A stretch of DNA of 64,000 nt from Alistipes sp. (GCF_020026455.1 NZ_JAHHQJ010000002.1:124001-188000), one strand, 5' to 3'; shown: positions 37,820 through 46,973, counted from the first letter of the stretch. Program-made: numbers and translations. The notes: generated by a model from the letters alone, not told the origin.

Positions 37820-39391
37820 TTACGGTTCGAGAACCGACTGCCCCAAGTTTTCCCAATCTTCGAGAATCGCCACGGCCCGGGCATAGGCAGGACTTGCGGC
37901 GGGGTTGATGACCCGGAAATAAGCTCCCGTGCCGAACAGCCGCTCTGCCGCAAGGGCTTTGAACTGCATGCGCATCAGGGGTTCGGAGATGACGAATCCC
38001 GCAGCGTCGAACTTCACGCCGCGGCGCTCGCCGAGCTCCGAAAGCCGTTCGAGAACCTCGTCCGAAGGGGTATATCCCGCATCGAAGGCTTCGAACGAGG
38101 CATAGCGGCGCGCAAGGCTGTCGCGCGAACCGTCGAGCCACTCGCCCACGAAATCGGCCACGATGCCGCGGCGGATCAGTTCGCCGTAGTAATTAGAGAA
38201 ACCCGCCGTGTCGGCCTCGACCAGGATGTCGGGACGGATGCCTCCGCCGCCGTAGACCGTGCGCCCGGTGCGGAGCGTGCGGTAGGCCGGGGCCGTCGTG
38301 TCGAGCGAGTCGCGTGCGGCATCGTCGTAACGGCGCAGGTGGTCGAGGTAGTATTCGCGGCGCTTTCCCCGCTCGTAGGGACGCTGGATGACGCGCCCCG
38401 AAGGGGTGTGGTAGCGGGCCACGGTGATGCGCACGGCCGATCCGTCGGGCAGCCCGATCTGCCGCTGCACGAGTCCCTTACCGAAACTCGGACGGCCGAC
38501 GACCACACCGCGGTCCCAGTCCTGCACGGCCCCGGCAACGATCTCCGATGCCGACGCCGACACCTCGTCGATCAGCACCACGAGACGCCCCTTGAGGTCC
38601 TCGCCGTTGGTCTGGGCACGGAATGCCGATGTCGGAACGGCGCGCCCCTCGGTCGAGACGATCACCGCACCGCGCGGCAGAAAGAACCCCGCCATCTCGA
38701 TGGCCTGCTCCAGTAGGCCGCCGCCGTTGCCCCGCAGATCGAGGATCAGCCCTTCGGGCCGCCCCAGTTTGCGGTAGGCCTCGGTGAATTCGGCCATCGT
38801 GGTACGTCCGAAGCGGTTGACCTTGATGTAACCGATGCCGTCGCCGGCCAGATAGGAGGCGTCGACGGTGTTCAGGGGAATTTTGTCGCGGACGATCACA
38901 AAATGGAGCCGTCCGGGAGTGCCGTGGCGCACGATGTCGATCCCGACCTTCGTGCCGGTCTTGCCCCGCAGGTATTTGGGCACCTCCGTACGGCTCATCC
39001 CCACGGCATCGAGCGTATCGATGCGCACGATGCGGTCGTTGGCCCTGACGCCGACCCGTTCGGCAGGCCCCCCGGCGATGGTGTTCACCACGATCACCGT
39101 ATCACGCAGGACGTTGAACTCCACGCCGATACCACTGAATTCCCCGTCGAAACTCTCCTGCACGCCCTGCATCTCCTCGGCACCGATGTAAGCCGAATGG
39201 GGGTCCAACTCTCCGAGCATGCCCGTGATGGCACCCTCGACAACGGGTTTCATCTCCACCTCGTCGACGTAAAGTCCCGAAAGATAGCGGAAGACCTGTG
39301 CGAGTTTCTGAAACTGGCGCACATCATCCTCGTTCTGCGCCGCGAGGGGCACAACCAAGAGGGTAGCAAGTATGACGAATAAGCGACGCAT
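37820..39391 (-). CDS. S41 family C-terminal processing peptidase
   Basis: 523 residues with a signal peptide (MRRLFVILATLLVVPLAAQ). Domains: N-terminal helical part, PDZ domain (about 82-160; GGPAERVGVRANDRIVRID), then the Ser/Lys protease core, with LDLRGNGGGLLEQA, the catalytic Ser in SASASEI (278-283) and the catalytic Lys305 in PSFGKGLV. The Ser-Lys spacing is as in tail-specific proteases. Acts in the periplasm on C-termini of proteins. A non-standard extra C-terminal domain of about 130 residues follows the core. Its start lies close to a repeat-filled spacer below hisS. Confidence 0.92.
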   Translation of the reverse strand: MRRLFVILATLLVVPLAAQNEDDVRQFQKLAQVFRYLSGLYVDEVEMKPVVEGAITGMLGELDPHSAYIGAEEMQGVQESFDGEFSGIGVEFNVLRDTVIVVNTIAGGPAERVGVRANDRIVRIDTLDAVGMSRTEVPKYLRGKTGTKVGIDIVRHGTPGRLHFVIVRDKIPLNTVDASYLAGDGIGYIKVNRFGRTTMAEFTEAYRKLGRPEGLILDLRGNGGGLLEQAIEMAGFFLPRGAVIVSTEGRAVPTSAFRAQTNGEDLKGRLVVLIDEVSASASEIVAGAVQDWDRGVVVGRPSFGKGLVQRQIGLPDGSAVRITVARYHTPSGRVIQRPYERGKRREYYLDHLRRYDDAARDSLDTTAPAYRTLRTGRTVYGGGGIRPDILVEADTAGFSNYYGELIRRGIVADFVGEWLDGSRDSLARRYASFEAFDAGYTPSDEVLERLSELGERRGVKFDAAGFVISEPLMRMQFKALAAERLFGTGAYFRVINPAASPAYARAVAILEDWENLGQSVLEP

Positions 39392-39450
39392 GACGCAACA
39401 ATCTTTAAATTAACGTATTTCAATCCGGCATCGTGCTGGTTTCCGTACCG

Positions 39451-39650
39451 CCCGGCAACAAAGCGCCGGGCGGATGGAGCCGCAGAACACCCACACCTGC
39501 CCGAAAGCGAGGCCGCAGAACATTCAAGTCCCCGGGATCGTGGTGCGGGGCCCCTTGTTGCAAGCCACCCGGCAACAAAGCGCCGGGCGAATGGAGCCGC
39601 AGACCACCCAAGCCCGCCCGAAAGCAAGGCCGCAGCACATTCAAGCCCCC
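39451..39650. repeat. 83-bp direct repeat, two copies 117 bp apart
   Basis: 39451-39533 and 39568-39650 align without gaps with 8 mismatches in 83 (about 90%). Each unit begins with CCCGGCAACAAAGCGCCGGG, a hairpin with 6-bp arms. The 421-base space between the S41 protease start and the hisS stop contains these and a second repeat set, and no credible gene. Confidence 0.8.
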
Positions 39651-39689
39651 GGATGCCCTTCCCCGCGACAGCCCCCAAGCGACAGCGGA

Positions 39690-39800
39690 GCGTACGGAGC
39701 GTCGGAGCAAGACGTACACGGCGGCAGGGAGCACGTCGTCCCAGCAACGCGGAGGGGCGTACACAACAACCCGGCGGGATGTACGCAACAACACGGCGGC
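39690..39800. repeat. short GTTGTTGCGTAC-type repeats below hisS
   Basis: On the minus strand GTTGTTGCGTACATCCCGCCGG is followed by GTTGTTGTGTACGCCCCTCCGC and a weaker third unit, about 22 bases each, just downstream of the hisS stop. No hairpin with a U tract is seen that would serve as hisS terminator. Confidence 0.5.
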
Positions 39801-39812
39801 GGGCAGGTCCCG

Positions 39813-41159
39813 CTACCGGACAGTCTCGGCCAACTCGGCGAAGGGCACCTGGCGCTGTTCGCCCGTGCGCATGTCCTTGACGGTTGCGGCGCCGGCCTCC
39901 AGTTCCTGCGAGCCCACAATCACCACATGGGGGATGCCTCGGCGGTTGGCATATTCCATTTGCTTCTTCATCTTGCTGGCCTCGGGGTAGATTTCGGCAG
40001 CGATCTCGAGCCCGCGCAACCGGCGCAGCAACGGCAGGACGGCAGCCTCCTCCTCCGCACCGAGATTCACGAACAGCACGCGGGTCGAACTGTTGACCTC
40101 CTCGGGGAAGAGCGAAAGCCCCGTCATCACATCGTAAATACGGTCCGCACCGAACGAAATGCCCACGCCCGACATGTTCGGCATGCCGAAGATGCCGGTC
40201 AGGTCGTCGTAACGGCCGCCGCCGCAGATCGAACCGATGGCGAAATCGAGGGCCTTGACCTCGAAGATCGCCCCGGTGTAGTAGTTCAAACCGCGTGCCA
40301 GCGAGAGGTCCAGCTCCACCGCAAGGTCGATGCCCAGCCGCTCGACATAGCCGAAGACGGTCTCCATCTCCGCGACACCCTTCAGACCCGTTTCCGAGGC
40401 AGACAGCACCTCTTTCAGTTGATTGAGCTTCTGCTCGTTGCTTCCTCTCAACTCAAGTATCGGTTGAAGTTTGCCGACCGCCTCCTGACTCAACCCGCGC
40501 TCCATCAGTTCGGCCTTCACGTTGTCCAGTCCGATCTTTTCCAGCTTGTCGATGGCGATGGTGATATCCATCATCTTGTCGGCGTGGCCGATGGCCTCGG
40601 CGATGCCGAAGAGGATCTTGCGGTTGTTCATTTTCAGCGCCACGCGGATGCCGAGAGCCTTGAAGACCCGCTCGACGATCTCGACCAGTTCGACCTCGCA
40701 CAGCAGCGAGCGCGTGCCGATCACGTCGACATCGCACTGGTAAAATTCGCGGTAGCGGCCCTTCTGCGGCCGGTCGGCGCGCCACACGGGCTGGATCTGG
40801 TAGCGCTTGAAGGGAAACGTCAGTTCGCCCTGGTGCTGCACGACATAACGTGCGAAGGGCACCGTAAGGTCGTAGCGGAGCCCCTTTTCGCAGATTTTCG
40901 AGCCCGAACGGAGTTCCTCGTCCGAAAGTCCCGCGGCGTAGTCGCCCGAATTGAGAATCTTGAACAGGAGCTTGTCGCCCTCGTCGCCGTACTTGCCCAG
41001 CAGGGTCGAGAGGTTCTCCATCGAGGGGGTTTCCAGCGGCGCGAAGCCGCAGGAGCGGAACACCCGGCGGATCGTGTCGAAAATATACTGGCGGCGCATC
41101 ATCTCCGCAGGGGAGAAGTCGCGCGTACCCTTGGGAATCGAAGGTTTCTGTTGTGCCAT
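39813..41159 (-). CDS. hisS: histidyl-tRNA synthetase
   Basis: 448-residue class II synthetase. Motif 1 region ends in PTLSTLLG-like sequence after FAPLETPSMENLSTLL; YDLTVPFARYV and the histidine-A motif LARGLNYYTGAIFEV are intact, and SICGGGRYDDL marks motif 3 surroundings; GVGISFGADRIYDVM gives the catalytic Arg. A C-terminal anticodon-binding domain follows from about residue 350. It lies one base after the lipoprotein gene and closes the ettA-lipoprotein-hisS run. Confidence 0.96.
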   Translation of the reverse strand: MAQQKPSIPKGTRDFSPAEMMRRQYIFDTIRRVFRSCGFAPLETPSMENLSTLLGKYGDEGDKLLFKILNSGDYAAGLSDEELRSGSKICEKGLRYDLTVPFARYVVQHQGELTFPFKRYQIQPVWRADRPQKGRYREFYQCDVDVIGTRSLLCEVELVEIVERVFKALGIRVALKMNNRKILFGIAEAIGHADKMMDITIAIDKLEKIGLDNVKAELMERGLSQEAVGKLQPILELRGSNEQKLNQLKEVLSASETGLKGVAEMETVFGYVERLGIDLAVELDLSLARGLNYYTGAIFEVKALDFAIGSICGGGRYDDLTGIFGMPNMSGVGISFGADRIYDVMTGLSLFPEEVNSSTRVLFVNLGAEEEAAVLPLLRRLRGLEIAAEIYPEASKMKKQMEYANRRGIPHVVIVGSQELEAGAATVKDMRTGEQRQVPFAELAETVR

Positions 41160-41160
41160 A

Positions 41161-41694
41161 TTATATAAATTTTTGTTTCATTTTCAGGTATGTTTCCCAA
41201 TCCATGTTGTCCCGAGCATCCATGTATTTCGGATGTTTCCCGAGCAGGCGCTTCAAGGCGGCATCGTCGCGACGGAAGAAAAGGACGACCATCTCGCGGA
41301 TCGCCTCCATCCGTTCAACCTCATACATGCTCACGCGACGCCGTGCCCGCATTCCCTGCTCCCCGGGACAGATATACCCGACGAAATAGCCCAGCCGATC
41401 ATCGTCATCCACTGCGGACGAGATGAAAAACGACCGGTCGGTCTTCAAATCCGTCACCGAGAGCGTGGGGGAGTTTTTCCGGAGCTTCACTGCCTCGCGC
41501 GCCTGCTCCCGCCAGGGGAATCGCTCCACCTCGGCAAGGAATCCGTCGCTGTCGCACGTTCCGACCGGTTCTACACAGGCCGGATCTTCGTGGGCACGGA
41601 GCCGGTCCCAGACAAACACATCGACCGGACGGTTTGCCGGCGTTCCGCACGAGAAGAGCCCCAGGAAGAGCGCGAAAAAGACCGCAGCACGCAT
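41161..41694 (-). CDS. hypothetical lipoprotein
   Basis: 177 residues with a lipoprotein signal MRAAVFFALFLGLFSC (Cys16). The mature part has no family I recognise; it is charged, with PTLSVTDLKTDRSFFISSAVDDDDRLGYFVGYICPG and a basic helical tail (EAIREMVVLFFRRDDAALKRLLG). It is set tightly between ettA (4 bases) and hisS (one base), so it is translated with two translation-related genes although it should be in the envelope. Function unknown. Confidence 0.65.
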   Translation of the reverse strand: MRAAVFFALFLGLFSCGTPANRPVDVFVWDRLRAHEDPACVEPVGTCDSDGFLAEVERFPWREQAREAVKLRKNSPTLSVTDLKTDRSFFISSAVDDDDRLGYFVGYICPGEQGMRARRRVSMYEVERMEAIREMVVLFFRRDDAALKRLLGKHPKYMDARDNMDWETYLKMKQKFI

Positions 41695-41698
41695 TGCA

Positions 41699-43372
41699 TC
41701 AGGCCATTAATTTCTTGTAACGCACGCGGTGGGGCTGCGTGTCGCCGCCCTGCGCCTTCTTCCACGCCTCGTACTCCGAGTAGGAGCCTTCGTAGAAAAC
41801 CACCTTCGAATCGCCCTCGAACGAGAGGATGTGTGTGGCGATACGGTCGAGGAACCAACGGTCGTGGGAGATCACCACGGCGCATCCGGCGAAGTTCTCG
41901 AGACCCTCCTCCAGAGCGCGCAGCGTGTTGACGTCGATGTCGTTGGTCGGCTCGTCCAGCAGCAGCACGTTGCCCTCCTCCTTCAGAGCCAGGGCCAGGT
42001 GCAGGCGGTTGCGCTCGCCACCCGACAGCATGCCGCATTTCTTCTCCTGATCGGCGCCCGAGAAGTTGAAGCGGGCGACATAGGCGCGGGCGTTGACCTG
42101 CCGGTTGCCCAGCGTCATCAGGTCCAGACCGCCCGAGATCACCTCGAAGACTGTCTTTTCGGGATCGATCGACTTGTGCTGCTGGTCCACATAGGCCAGC
42201 TTCACGGTGGGACCCACGCGGAACGATCCGCTCGTCGGGGTTTCGAGCCCCATGATCATGCGGAAGAGGGTGGTTTTGCCCGTGCCGTTCGCACCGATCA
42301 CACCCACGATACCCGCAGGCGGCAGCGAGAAGTCCAGCCCCTCGTACAGCACGCGGTCGCCGAAGGCTTTCGAAACCTCGTGCGCCTCGATCACCACATC
42401 GCCCAGACGCGGACCGTTGGGGATGAAGATTTCGAGCTTCTCCTCCTTCTGCTTCGTATCCTCGTTCATCAGTTTGTCGTAGGCCGACAGTCGGGCCTTC
42501 GACTTGGCGTGACGGCCCGAGGGCGACATGCGCACCCACTCCAACTCGCGTTCGAGGGTCTTGCGGCGCTTCGACTCCTGCTTCTCCTCCATGGCCATGC
42601 GCGCGGTCTTCTGATCGAGCCAGCCCGAGTAGTTGCCCTTCCACGGAATGCCCTCGCCGCGGTCGAGTTCGAGGATCCACCCGGCGACGTTGTCCAGGAA
42701 ATAACGGTCGTGGGTCACGGCGATCACCGTACCCTTGTATTGCTGGAGATGCTGCTCCAGCCAGTCGATCGACTCGGCGTCGAGGTGGTTCGTGGGCTCG
42801 TCGAGCAGCAGCACGTCGGGCTGCTGCAACAGCAGGCGGCACAGGGCCACCCGGCGACGCTCGCCGCCCGAGAGGTGTTTCACCGGCTCGTCGGGATCGG
42901 GACACCGCAGGGCATCCATCGCGCGTTCCAGCACGCTGTCCAGCTCCCAGCCGTTGCAGTGGTCGATCTTCTCATACAGCTCGCCCTGACGCTCGATCAG
43001 CCGGGCCATCGTGTCGTCGTCCATCGGCTCGCAGAGCTTTGCGTTGATCTCCTCATACTCCTTCAACAAGGCCACGGTCGACGCGCAACCCTCCTCGACG
43101 ACCTCGCGGACCGTCTTCGAGTCGTCGAGCCGGGGTTCCTGCTCGAGGTAACCCACCGTGTAACCCGGCGAGAAGACCACTTCGCCCTCGAAGTTCTTGT
43201 CGATTCCGGCGATGATCTTCATCAGAGTCGACTTACCCGAGCCGTTCAGGCCGATGATGCCGATTTTCGCGCCGTAGAAAAAGGAGAGGTAGATGTTGTT
43301 GAGCACCCGTTTCTGGTTGGTGAAAGTCTTACTGACACCGACCATCGAGAAGATGATTTTTTCGTCTGCCAT
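41699..43372 (-). CDS. ettA: energy-dependent translational throttle protein EttA (ABC-F)
   Basis: 557 residues, the length of EttA (555 in E. coli). Two ABC cassettes: Walker A GLNGSGKST and GANGTGKTT, signatures LSGGERRR and LSGGERNR, Walker B LLLDEPTNHLD and LLLDEPTNDID. EttA binds the ribosome E-site and gates the first peptide bond according to ATP/ADP. The start at 43372 (MADEKIIFSMVGVSKTF) is preferred to an upstream ATG at 43465 because a -7 box lies in between. The C-terminal EAWKKAQGGDTQPHRVRYKKLMA is usual for this clade. Confidence 0.93.
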   Translation of the reverse strand: MADEKIIFSMVGVSKTFTNQKRVLNNIYLSFFYGAKIGIIGLNGSGKSTLMKIIAGIDKNFEGEVVFSPGYTVGYLEQEPRLDDSKTVREVVEEGCASTVALLKEYEEINAKLCEPMDDDTMARLIERQGELYEKIDHCNGWELDSVLERAMDALRCPDPDEPVKHLSGGERRRVALCRLLLQQPDVLLLDEPTNHLDAESIDWLEQHLQQYKGTVIAVTHDRYFLDNVAGWILELDRGEGIPWKGNYSGWLDQKTARMAMEEKQESKRRKTLERELEWVRMSPSGRHAKSKARLSAYDKLMNEDTKQKEEKLEIFIPNGPRLGDVVIEAHEVSKAFGDRVLYEGLDFSLPPAGIVGVIGANGTGKTTLFRMIMGLETPTSGSFRVGPTVKLAYVDQQHKSIDPEKTVFEVISGGLDLMTLGNRQVNARAYVARFNFSGADQEKKCGMLSGGERNRLHLALALKEEGNVLLLDEPTNDIDVNTLRALEEGLENFAGCAVVISHDRWFLDRIATHILSFEGDSKVVFYEGSYSEYEAWKKAQGGDTQPHRVRYKKLMA

Positions 43373-43410
43373 ATCTATGTGTTTGAATTGTCCGAAATTA
43401 AGGATTCTTG

Positions 43411-43418
43411 CAAAGATA
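43411..43418 (-). promoter_or_regulatory. -7 promoter box for ettA-lipoprotein-hisS
   Basis: TATCTTTG on the minus strand (43418-43411), 38 bases before the ettA ATG; no strong -33 element. Confidence 0.6.
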
Positions 43419-43490
43419 CGGAGAAAATCCGGAATTTTAAACCTCCAGAGGCCGAATATTTGCACAAGCCCCCATGCGGCAGAAACAAAG

Positions 43491-43519
43491 AAAGCCCCGC
43501 CTCCGAAGAGACGGGACTT
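43491..43519 (-). terminator. terminator of the rubrerythrin gene
   Basis: On the minus strand AAGTCCCG pairs with CGGGGCTT (one G-T pair) around a GC-rich loop, followed by TCTTTGTTTC. Ends 22 bases after the rubrerythrin stop begins downstream. Confidence 0.5.
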
Positions 43520-43540
43520 GTACGCGGGCCGCAGGACGGA

Positions 43541-44119
43541 CTAATAGTTCTCCTTTTTCGGCTCGAAATAGGCCTGGGGGTGCTTGCAGGCGGGGCACAG
43601 CAGCGGAGCCTGCTCGGCCTCGATGATGAAGCCGCAGTTGCGGCACTGCCACCAGATCTTGCCGTCGCGCTTGAAGAAATCACCGTCCGTGAGGCGGCTC
43701 AGCAGCTTCAGATAGCGGCGCTCGTGCTCGGCCTCCACCTTCGCGATCATTCTGAAGGCCGTGGCGACCTCCTTGAATCCCTCCTCGTCGGCAATCTCGG
43801 CAAATTCGCGGTACAGCACGTCCCACTCTTCGTTCTCACCCTTGGCCGCAGCCAGCAGGTTGTCGGCCGTCGAGCCTACGGGGCCGGTGGGGTAGCTGGC
43901 CGTGATCTCCACGTCGCCGCCCTCCAGGAAGCCGAAGAAACGCTCGGCGTGCTCCTTCTCCTGCTCGGCCGTCTCGGTGAAAACACCGGCGATCTGTTCG
44001 TAACCCTCCTTGCGGGCCTTGCTGGCGAAAAATACGTAGCGGCTGCGGGCCTGGCTCTCGCCGGCAAATGCTTTCAACAGGTTCTGTTCGGTACGCGTAC
44101 CTTTAATGCTCTTTTCCAT
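43541..44119 (-). CDS. rbr: rubrerythrin
   Basis: 192 residues. An N-terminal four-helix ferritin-like domain with the diiron ExxH pairs (AFAGESQARSRY, AEQEKEHAERF, KVEAEHERRY) is followed by a rubredoxin domain with CRNCGF and CPACKH (four Cys, one iron). NADH-linked peroxide reduction in anaerobes; fits an obligate anaerobe with oxygen stress defence. It has a full consensus promoter and its own terminator. Confidence 0.95.
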   Translation of the reverse strand: MEKSIKGTRTEQNLLKAFAGESQARSRYVFFASKARKEGYEQIAGVFTETAEQEKEHAERFFGFLEGGDVEITASYPTGPVGSTADNLLAAAKGENEEWDVLYREFAEIADEEGFKEVATAFRMIAKVEAEHERRYLKLLSRLTDGDFFKRDGKIWWQCRNCGFIIEAEQAPLLCPACKHPQAYFEPKKENY

Positions 44120-44157
44120 AATTTTAGTATTGTTAATATGTGTTGTTCTTGCTGTTA

Positions 44158-44189
44158 CAAAGGTATGGCTTTCGACGACAATCTCCAAA
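44158..44189 (-). promoter_or_regulatory. promoter of rubrerythrin
   Basis: On the minus strand TTTG (44189-44186), 20 bases, TACCTTTG (44165-44158), then 38 AT-rich bases to the ATG. Confidence 0.8.
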
Positions 44190-44229
44190 AAAACACCATC
44201 GGATCTTTCTATGAAGCCATTTGATTTAC

Positions 44230-45312
44230 TTATAATTCGCCCCTCCGCAGCGCGTCGAGATCGGCACGGAAAACCCCGTAGGCCGCGGGCAGCGTCATCG
44301 TGTCGGCAACCTCGGGCGTCAGGATGCGGTAGCCCGGCAGGCCGACCCACACGGGAGTCGTTTCGAGCCGATAGGTCATCCGCCCCTCGGGATGCCGGAC
44401 AGCCTCCACCGTGGCCACCAGCCCGCCGTCGGTGTAGCGGCGGCGCTGGCCCGAGACGAGGTTGCCCAGCGAGTAGAGGACCACGTGCGACGAATCGGCC
44501 TTCCAGGGCTGAATCACGTGCGGATGGCTCCCGACGACCACATCGGCCCCATGACGACGCAAAAATGCGGCCAAACTCCGCTGCGCGGCGTTCTCGCGCC
44601 GCTGGTATTCGTCGCCCCAATGGACGCAGGCGACGATGAAATCGACCCCCGAAGCGCGTGCCGCCGCCAGATCGGCGCCCATGCGCACCGTGTCGATCCG
44701 ATTCACGATCGCACCCCGGGGAACGGGCATGCCGTTGGTTCCGTAGGTGTAGTTGACGATGGCCAGACGCATGCCGCAGTGCGTGAGGTAAAGCGGGTTA
44801 TTCCTTTGATAATCGGCGCTGTCCACAAACACGCCCGTGTGGCATATCCCGCAGCGGTCCAGTTCTTCGATGCTCGTGCGGATGCCTTCGATACCGTTGT
44901 CGCAGCAGTGGTTGTTGGCCAGCAGGGCCACATCCACGCCCGCGTCGCGCAGGGCATCGGCCAGCACCGCGGGAGACCGGAAGAGCGGGTAGCCCGTATG
45001 GCGGTTGCGGCGCGTGAGGGTGGTTTCGAGGTTCACCACAGCCAGGTCGGCGGCCCTGATACGGGGTGCGAGTGCCCGGAAAACGGGTTCGTAGTCGAAT
45101 CCGTCGCCGCGGCGCACGGCGTTGACCTGCGTCATGTGCTGCATCACGTCGCCGCCGAAAAGCAGCTGCATCCGCCGGGGCGGCGGCACGGGCCCCGGAC
45201 CCGACCAGCCCGCCGGACGCGGCGGCCCAACGGGCGCAGGACCTCCCGCAGGTGTGCAGCACGCAGCCAGAAAGATCAGTGTCGCCAGCAGGCATATCCG
45301 GCGCAGGCGCAT
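44230..45312 (-). CDS. CapA family metallophosphatase-like lipoprotein
   Basis: 360 residues from ATG 45312. Lipobox LAAC near residue 17, then a Pro/Gly-rich linker and the CapA domain: LLFGGDVMQH (metal-binding Asp), VNLETTLTRR, LLANNHCCDNG, VHWGDEY and GSHPHVIQPW (His ligands). PgsA/CapA proteins take part in poly-gamma-glutamate synthesis and export, but Bacteroidetes have many stand-alone members with unknown substrate. The Cys pair in NNHCCDN is unusual next to the conserved NHxxD motif. Last gene of the MscS-DUF4491-CapA run. Confidence 0.85.
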   Translation of the reverse strand: MRLRRICLLATLIFLAACCTPAGGPAPVGPPRPAGWSGPGPVPPPRRMQLLFGGDVMQHMTQVNAVRRGDGFDYEPVFRALAPRIRAADLAVVNLETTLTRRNRHTGYPLFRSPAVLADALRDAGVDVALLANNHCCDNGIEGIRTSIEELDRCGICHTGVFVDSADYQRNNPLYLTHCGMRLAIVNYTYGTNGMPVPRGAIVNRIDTVRMGADLAAARASGVDFIVACVHWGDEYQRRENAAQRSLAAFLRRHGADVVVGSHPHVIQPWKADSSHVVLYSLGNLVSGQRRRYTDGGLVATVEAVRHPEGRMTYRLETTPVWVGLPGYRILTPEVADTMTLPAAYGVFRADLDALRRGEL

Positions 45313-45313
45313 G

Positions 45314-45616
45314 CTATTTCCGTTTGGGGTTTTTCGGAAACCAGCCCTTGGCCACGCGTCCGCGCTGTTCGAACAGTTCGCCAATCGACCACAGCGACGA
45401 GGCGCCCCACACGGCCAACAGCGTCGACCAGAAGATGTGCCGCACGGCGATCGAACCGGCGATGGCGGCAATTCCCATCACGAGGAACAGCCACCAGATT
45501 TTCACACCAAAATAGTATTCGCCCTTGATGACCATCGGGTGGAAAATGCCGATGATCAGAAAGGTGGCGATGCCGATGACGATTCCGGTAAGGTTGTATT
45601 GTGCTAAAAATTCCAT
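45314..45616 (-). CDS. DUF4491 membrane protein
   Basis: 100 residues, three predicted membrane helices (about 8-28, 40-58, 60-80). IIGIFHPMVIKGEYYFG and WWLFLVMGIAAIAGSI are characteristic of DUF4491, a small family found in Bacteroidetes and Firmicutes. The C-terminal tail is basic (RGRVAKGWFPKNPKRK). Encoded one base before CapA and 18 bases after MscS. Function unknown. Confidence 0.82.
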   Translation of the reverse strand: MEFLAQYNLTGIVIGIATFLIIGIFHPMVIKGEYYFGVKIWWLFLVMGIAAIAGSIAVRHIFWSTLLAVWGASSLWSIGELFEQRGRVAKGWFPKNPKRK

Positions 45617-45634
45617 AATTATGATCTGTTAAAA

Positions 45635-46822
45635 TCAAGATTCGAAGATTTGGGGACTGCGGTCGGAGGAACGTTGGTAGGCCCGCAGGCCGAAGTCAGG
45701 AAGGACGGCGAACAGATGGTCGAAAACAGCCCCCTGCACGGCCTCGTAAGCCACCCATTCGGTCTGCCGCGTGAAGCAGTAAACCTCGATCGGGATACCC
45801 TCCGGGGTGGGCTGGAGCATCCGCACCAGTTGCATCAGGGAGGGGTTGATGTCCGGATGCTCCTTCAGGTAGCGCGCGGCATACTCCCGCAGGGCGCAGA
45901 GGTTGACAACGGGTTCCGCCGCGGGCGTTGCCCCGGCCAGCCCTTTTTCGCGAAGCGCGGCCAGCTCCCCGGCCGTGCAGATGCGCACCGAACTGGCATC
46001 GATCAGCAGCGACCGCTTGATGCGCCGTCCGCCACTCTCCCACATGCCGCGCCAGTTCTGGAACGAGTCGCTGACCAGCGCATAGGGCGGGATGGTGGTG
46101 ATGGTCTTGTCGAAATTCTGCACCTTGACCGTCGTCAGCGTCACCTCGGTCACATAGCCGTCGGCGCCGTATTTGGCCATCGTGATCCAGTCCCCGGGAC
46201 GCAGCATGTCGTTGGCCGAGAGCTGCACGCCGGCGACAAGTCCCAGGATGCTGTCCCTGAAAATCAGCATGATGATGGCCGCCGAAGCTCCCAGTCCCGC
46301 GAGTATGGCCGTGGCGTCCCGACCGATGAGGATGCTGATGATGAGGATCGCCCCGACGCATACGGCCAGCAGCTTGATCATCTGGTAGACGCCTTTCAGC
46401 GGACGGTTGCGCAGCGTCTCGTGGTGGCTGGAGATCTCGTAGAGCGTATCGAGGAAGGCCGCGAGGAGTTGCAGGACGGCGACGATCAGGTAGACCAGAC
46501 ACGCCTTGTGCAGCACATCCAGCAGCACGGGCATGTCGTAAAAGGCCACCCGCAGCAGGACGTACCAGATCAGGGGCGGCACCAGACGTGCCGCGCGATG
46601 CATGACCTTGTCGCTGAAAAGATAGTCGTCCCACTCGGCTTTCGTCCGGGTGCTGATGTTCTGCAGGAGCGGGACGATCAGCCGGCGGAACAGAACCGCC
46701 GCCGCACAGGCAACGACGAATATGCCCAGAACAACGACTGCCTTGACAGTCGGATTGACATAGGCCTCGCTCCATCCGGCTTCGGTCAGCCAGCGGGCTA
46801 TCGCATGGTTTGCTTCTTCCAT
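45635..46822 (-). CDS. mechanosensitive ion channel, MscS/YbdG type
   Basis: 395 residues from ATG 46822. Four to five membrane helices; the pore-lining helix with ILAGLGASAAIIMLIFRDSILGLVAG is typical of YbdG-like MscS channels. The beta domain follows (LRPGDWITMAKYGADGYVTEVTLTTVKVQNFD), then the C-terminal domain with SGGRRIKRSLLIDASSV. Opens on hypo-osmotic stress. Leads the MscS-DUF4491-CapA run from a consensus promoter. Confidence 0.9.
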   Translation of the reverse strand: MEEANHAIARWLTEAGWSEAYVNPTVKAVVVLGIFVVACAAAVLFRRLIVPLLQNISTRTKAEWDDYLFSDKVMHRAARLVPPLIWYVLLRVAFYDMPVLLDVLHKACLVYLIVAVLQLLAAFLDTLYEISSHHETLRNRPLKGVYQMIKLLAVCVGAILIISILIGRDATAILAGLGASAAIIMLIFRDSILGLVAGVQLSANDMLRPGDWITMAKYGADGYVTEVTLTTVKVQNFDKTITTIPPYALVSDSFQNWRGMWESGGRRIKRSLLIDASSVRICTAGELAALREKGLAGATPAAEPVVNLCALREYAARYLKEHPDINPSLMQLVRMLQPTPEGIPIEVYCFTRQTEWVAYEAVQGAVFDHLFAVLPDFGLRAYQRSSDRSPQIFES

Positions 46823-46850
46823 AGGATACTGTTGTCGCTTGGTCCGATGG

Positions 46851-46881
46851 CAAAGATACGAAAAAGTCGGACCCGTGCAAA
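46851..46881 (-). promoter_or_regulatory. promoter of the MscS-DUF4491-CapA run
   Basis: On the minus strand TTTG (46881-46878), 19 bases, TATCTTTG (46858-46851), 28 bases before the ATG at 46822. Confidence 0.8.
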
Positions 46882-46922
46882 CTCCCGCCTGCCCGGGAGC
46901 CGGCAAATCCGTCGGCGCCGCC

Positions 46923-46950
46923 AAAAAAGGCGGCTTCGGAAGAAGCCGCC
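46923..46950 (-). terminator. terminator of the DcaP-like porin gene
   Basis: GGCGGCTT (46929-46936) pairs with AAGCCGCC (46943-46950); on the minus strand TTTTTT follows. It lies 23 bases after the porin stop. Confidence 0.85.
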
Positions 46951-46973
46951 CGGAAATCCGATGTGCCGGATCG

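Noticed and set aside
39451..39650. CRISPR array
   Set aside because: Only two copies of a long 83-bp unit, with mismatches and no regular 30-40 base spacers.
39420..39800. Frames in both directions in the spacer below hisS
   Set aside because: Produced by the 83-bp and 22-bp repeats; all reading frames are open because of composition.
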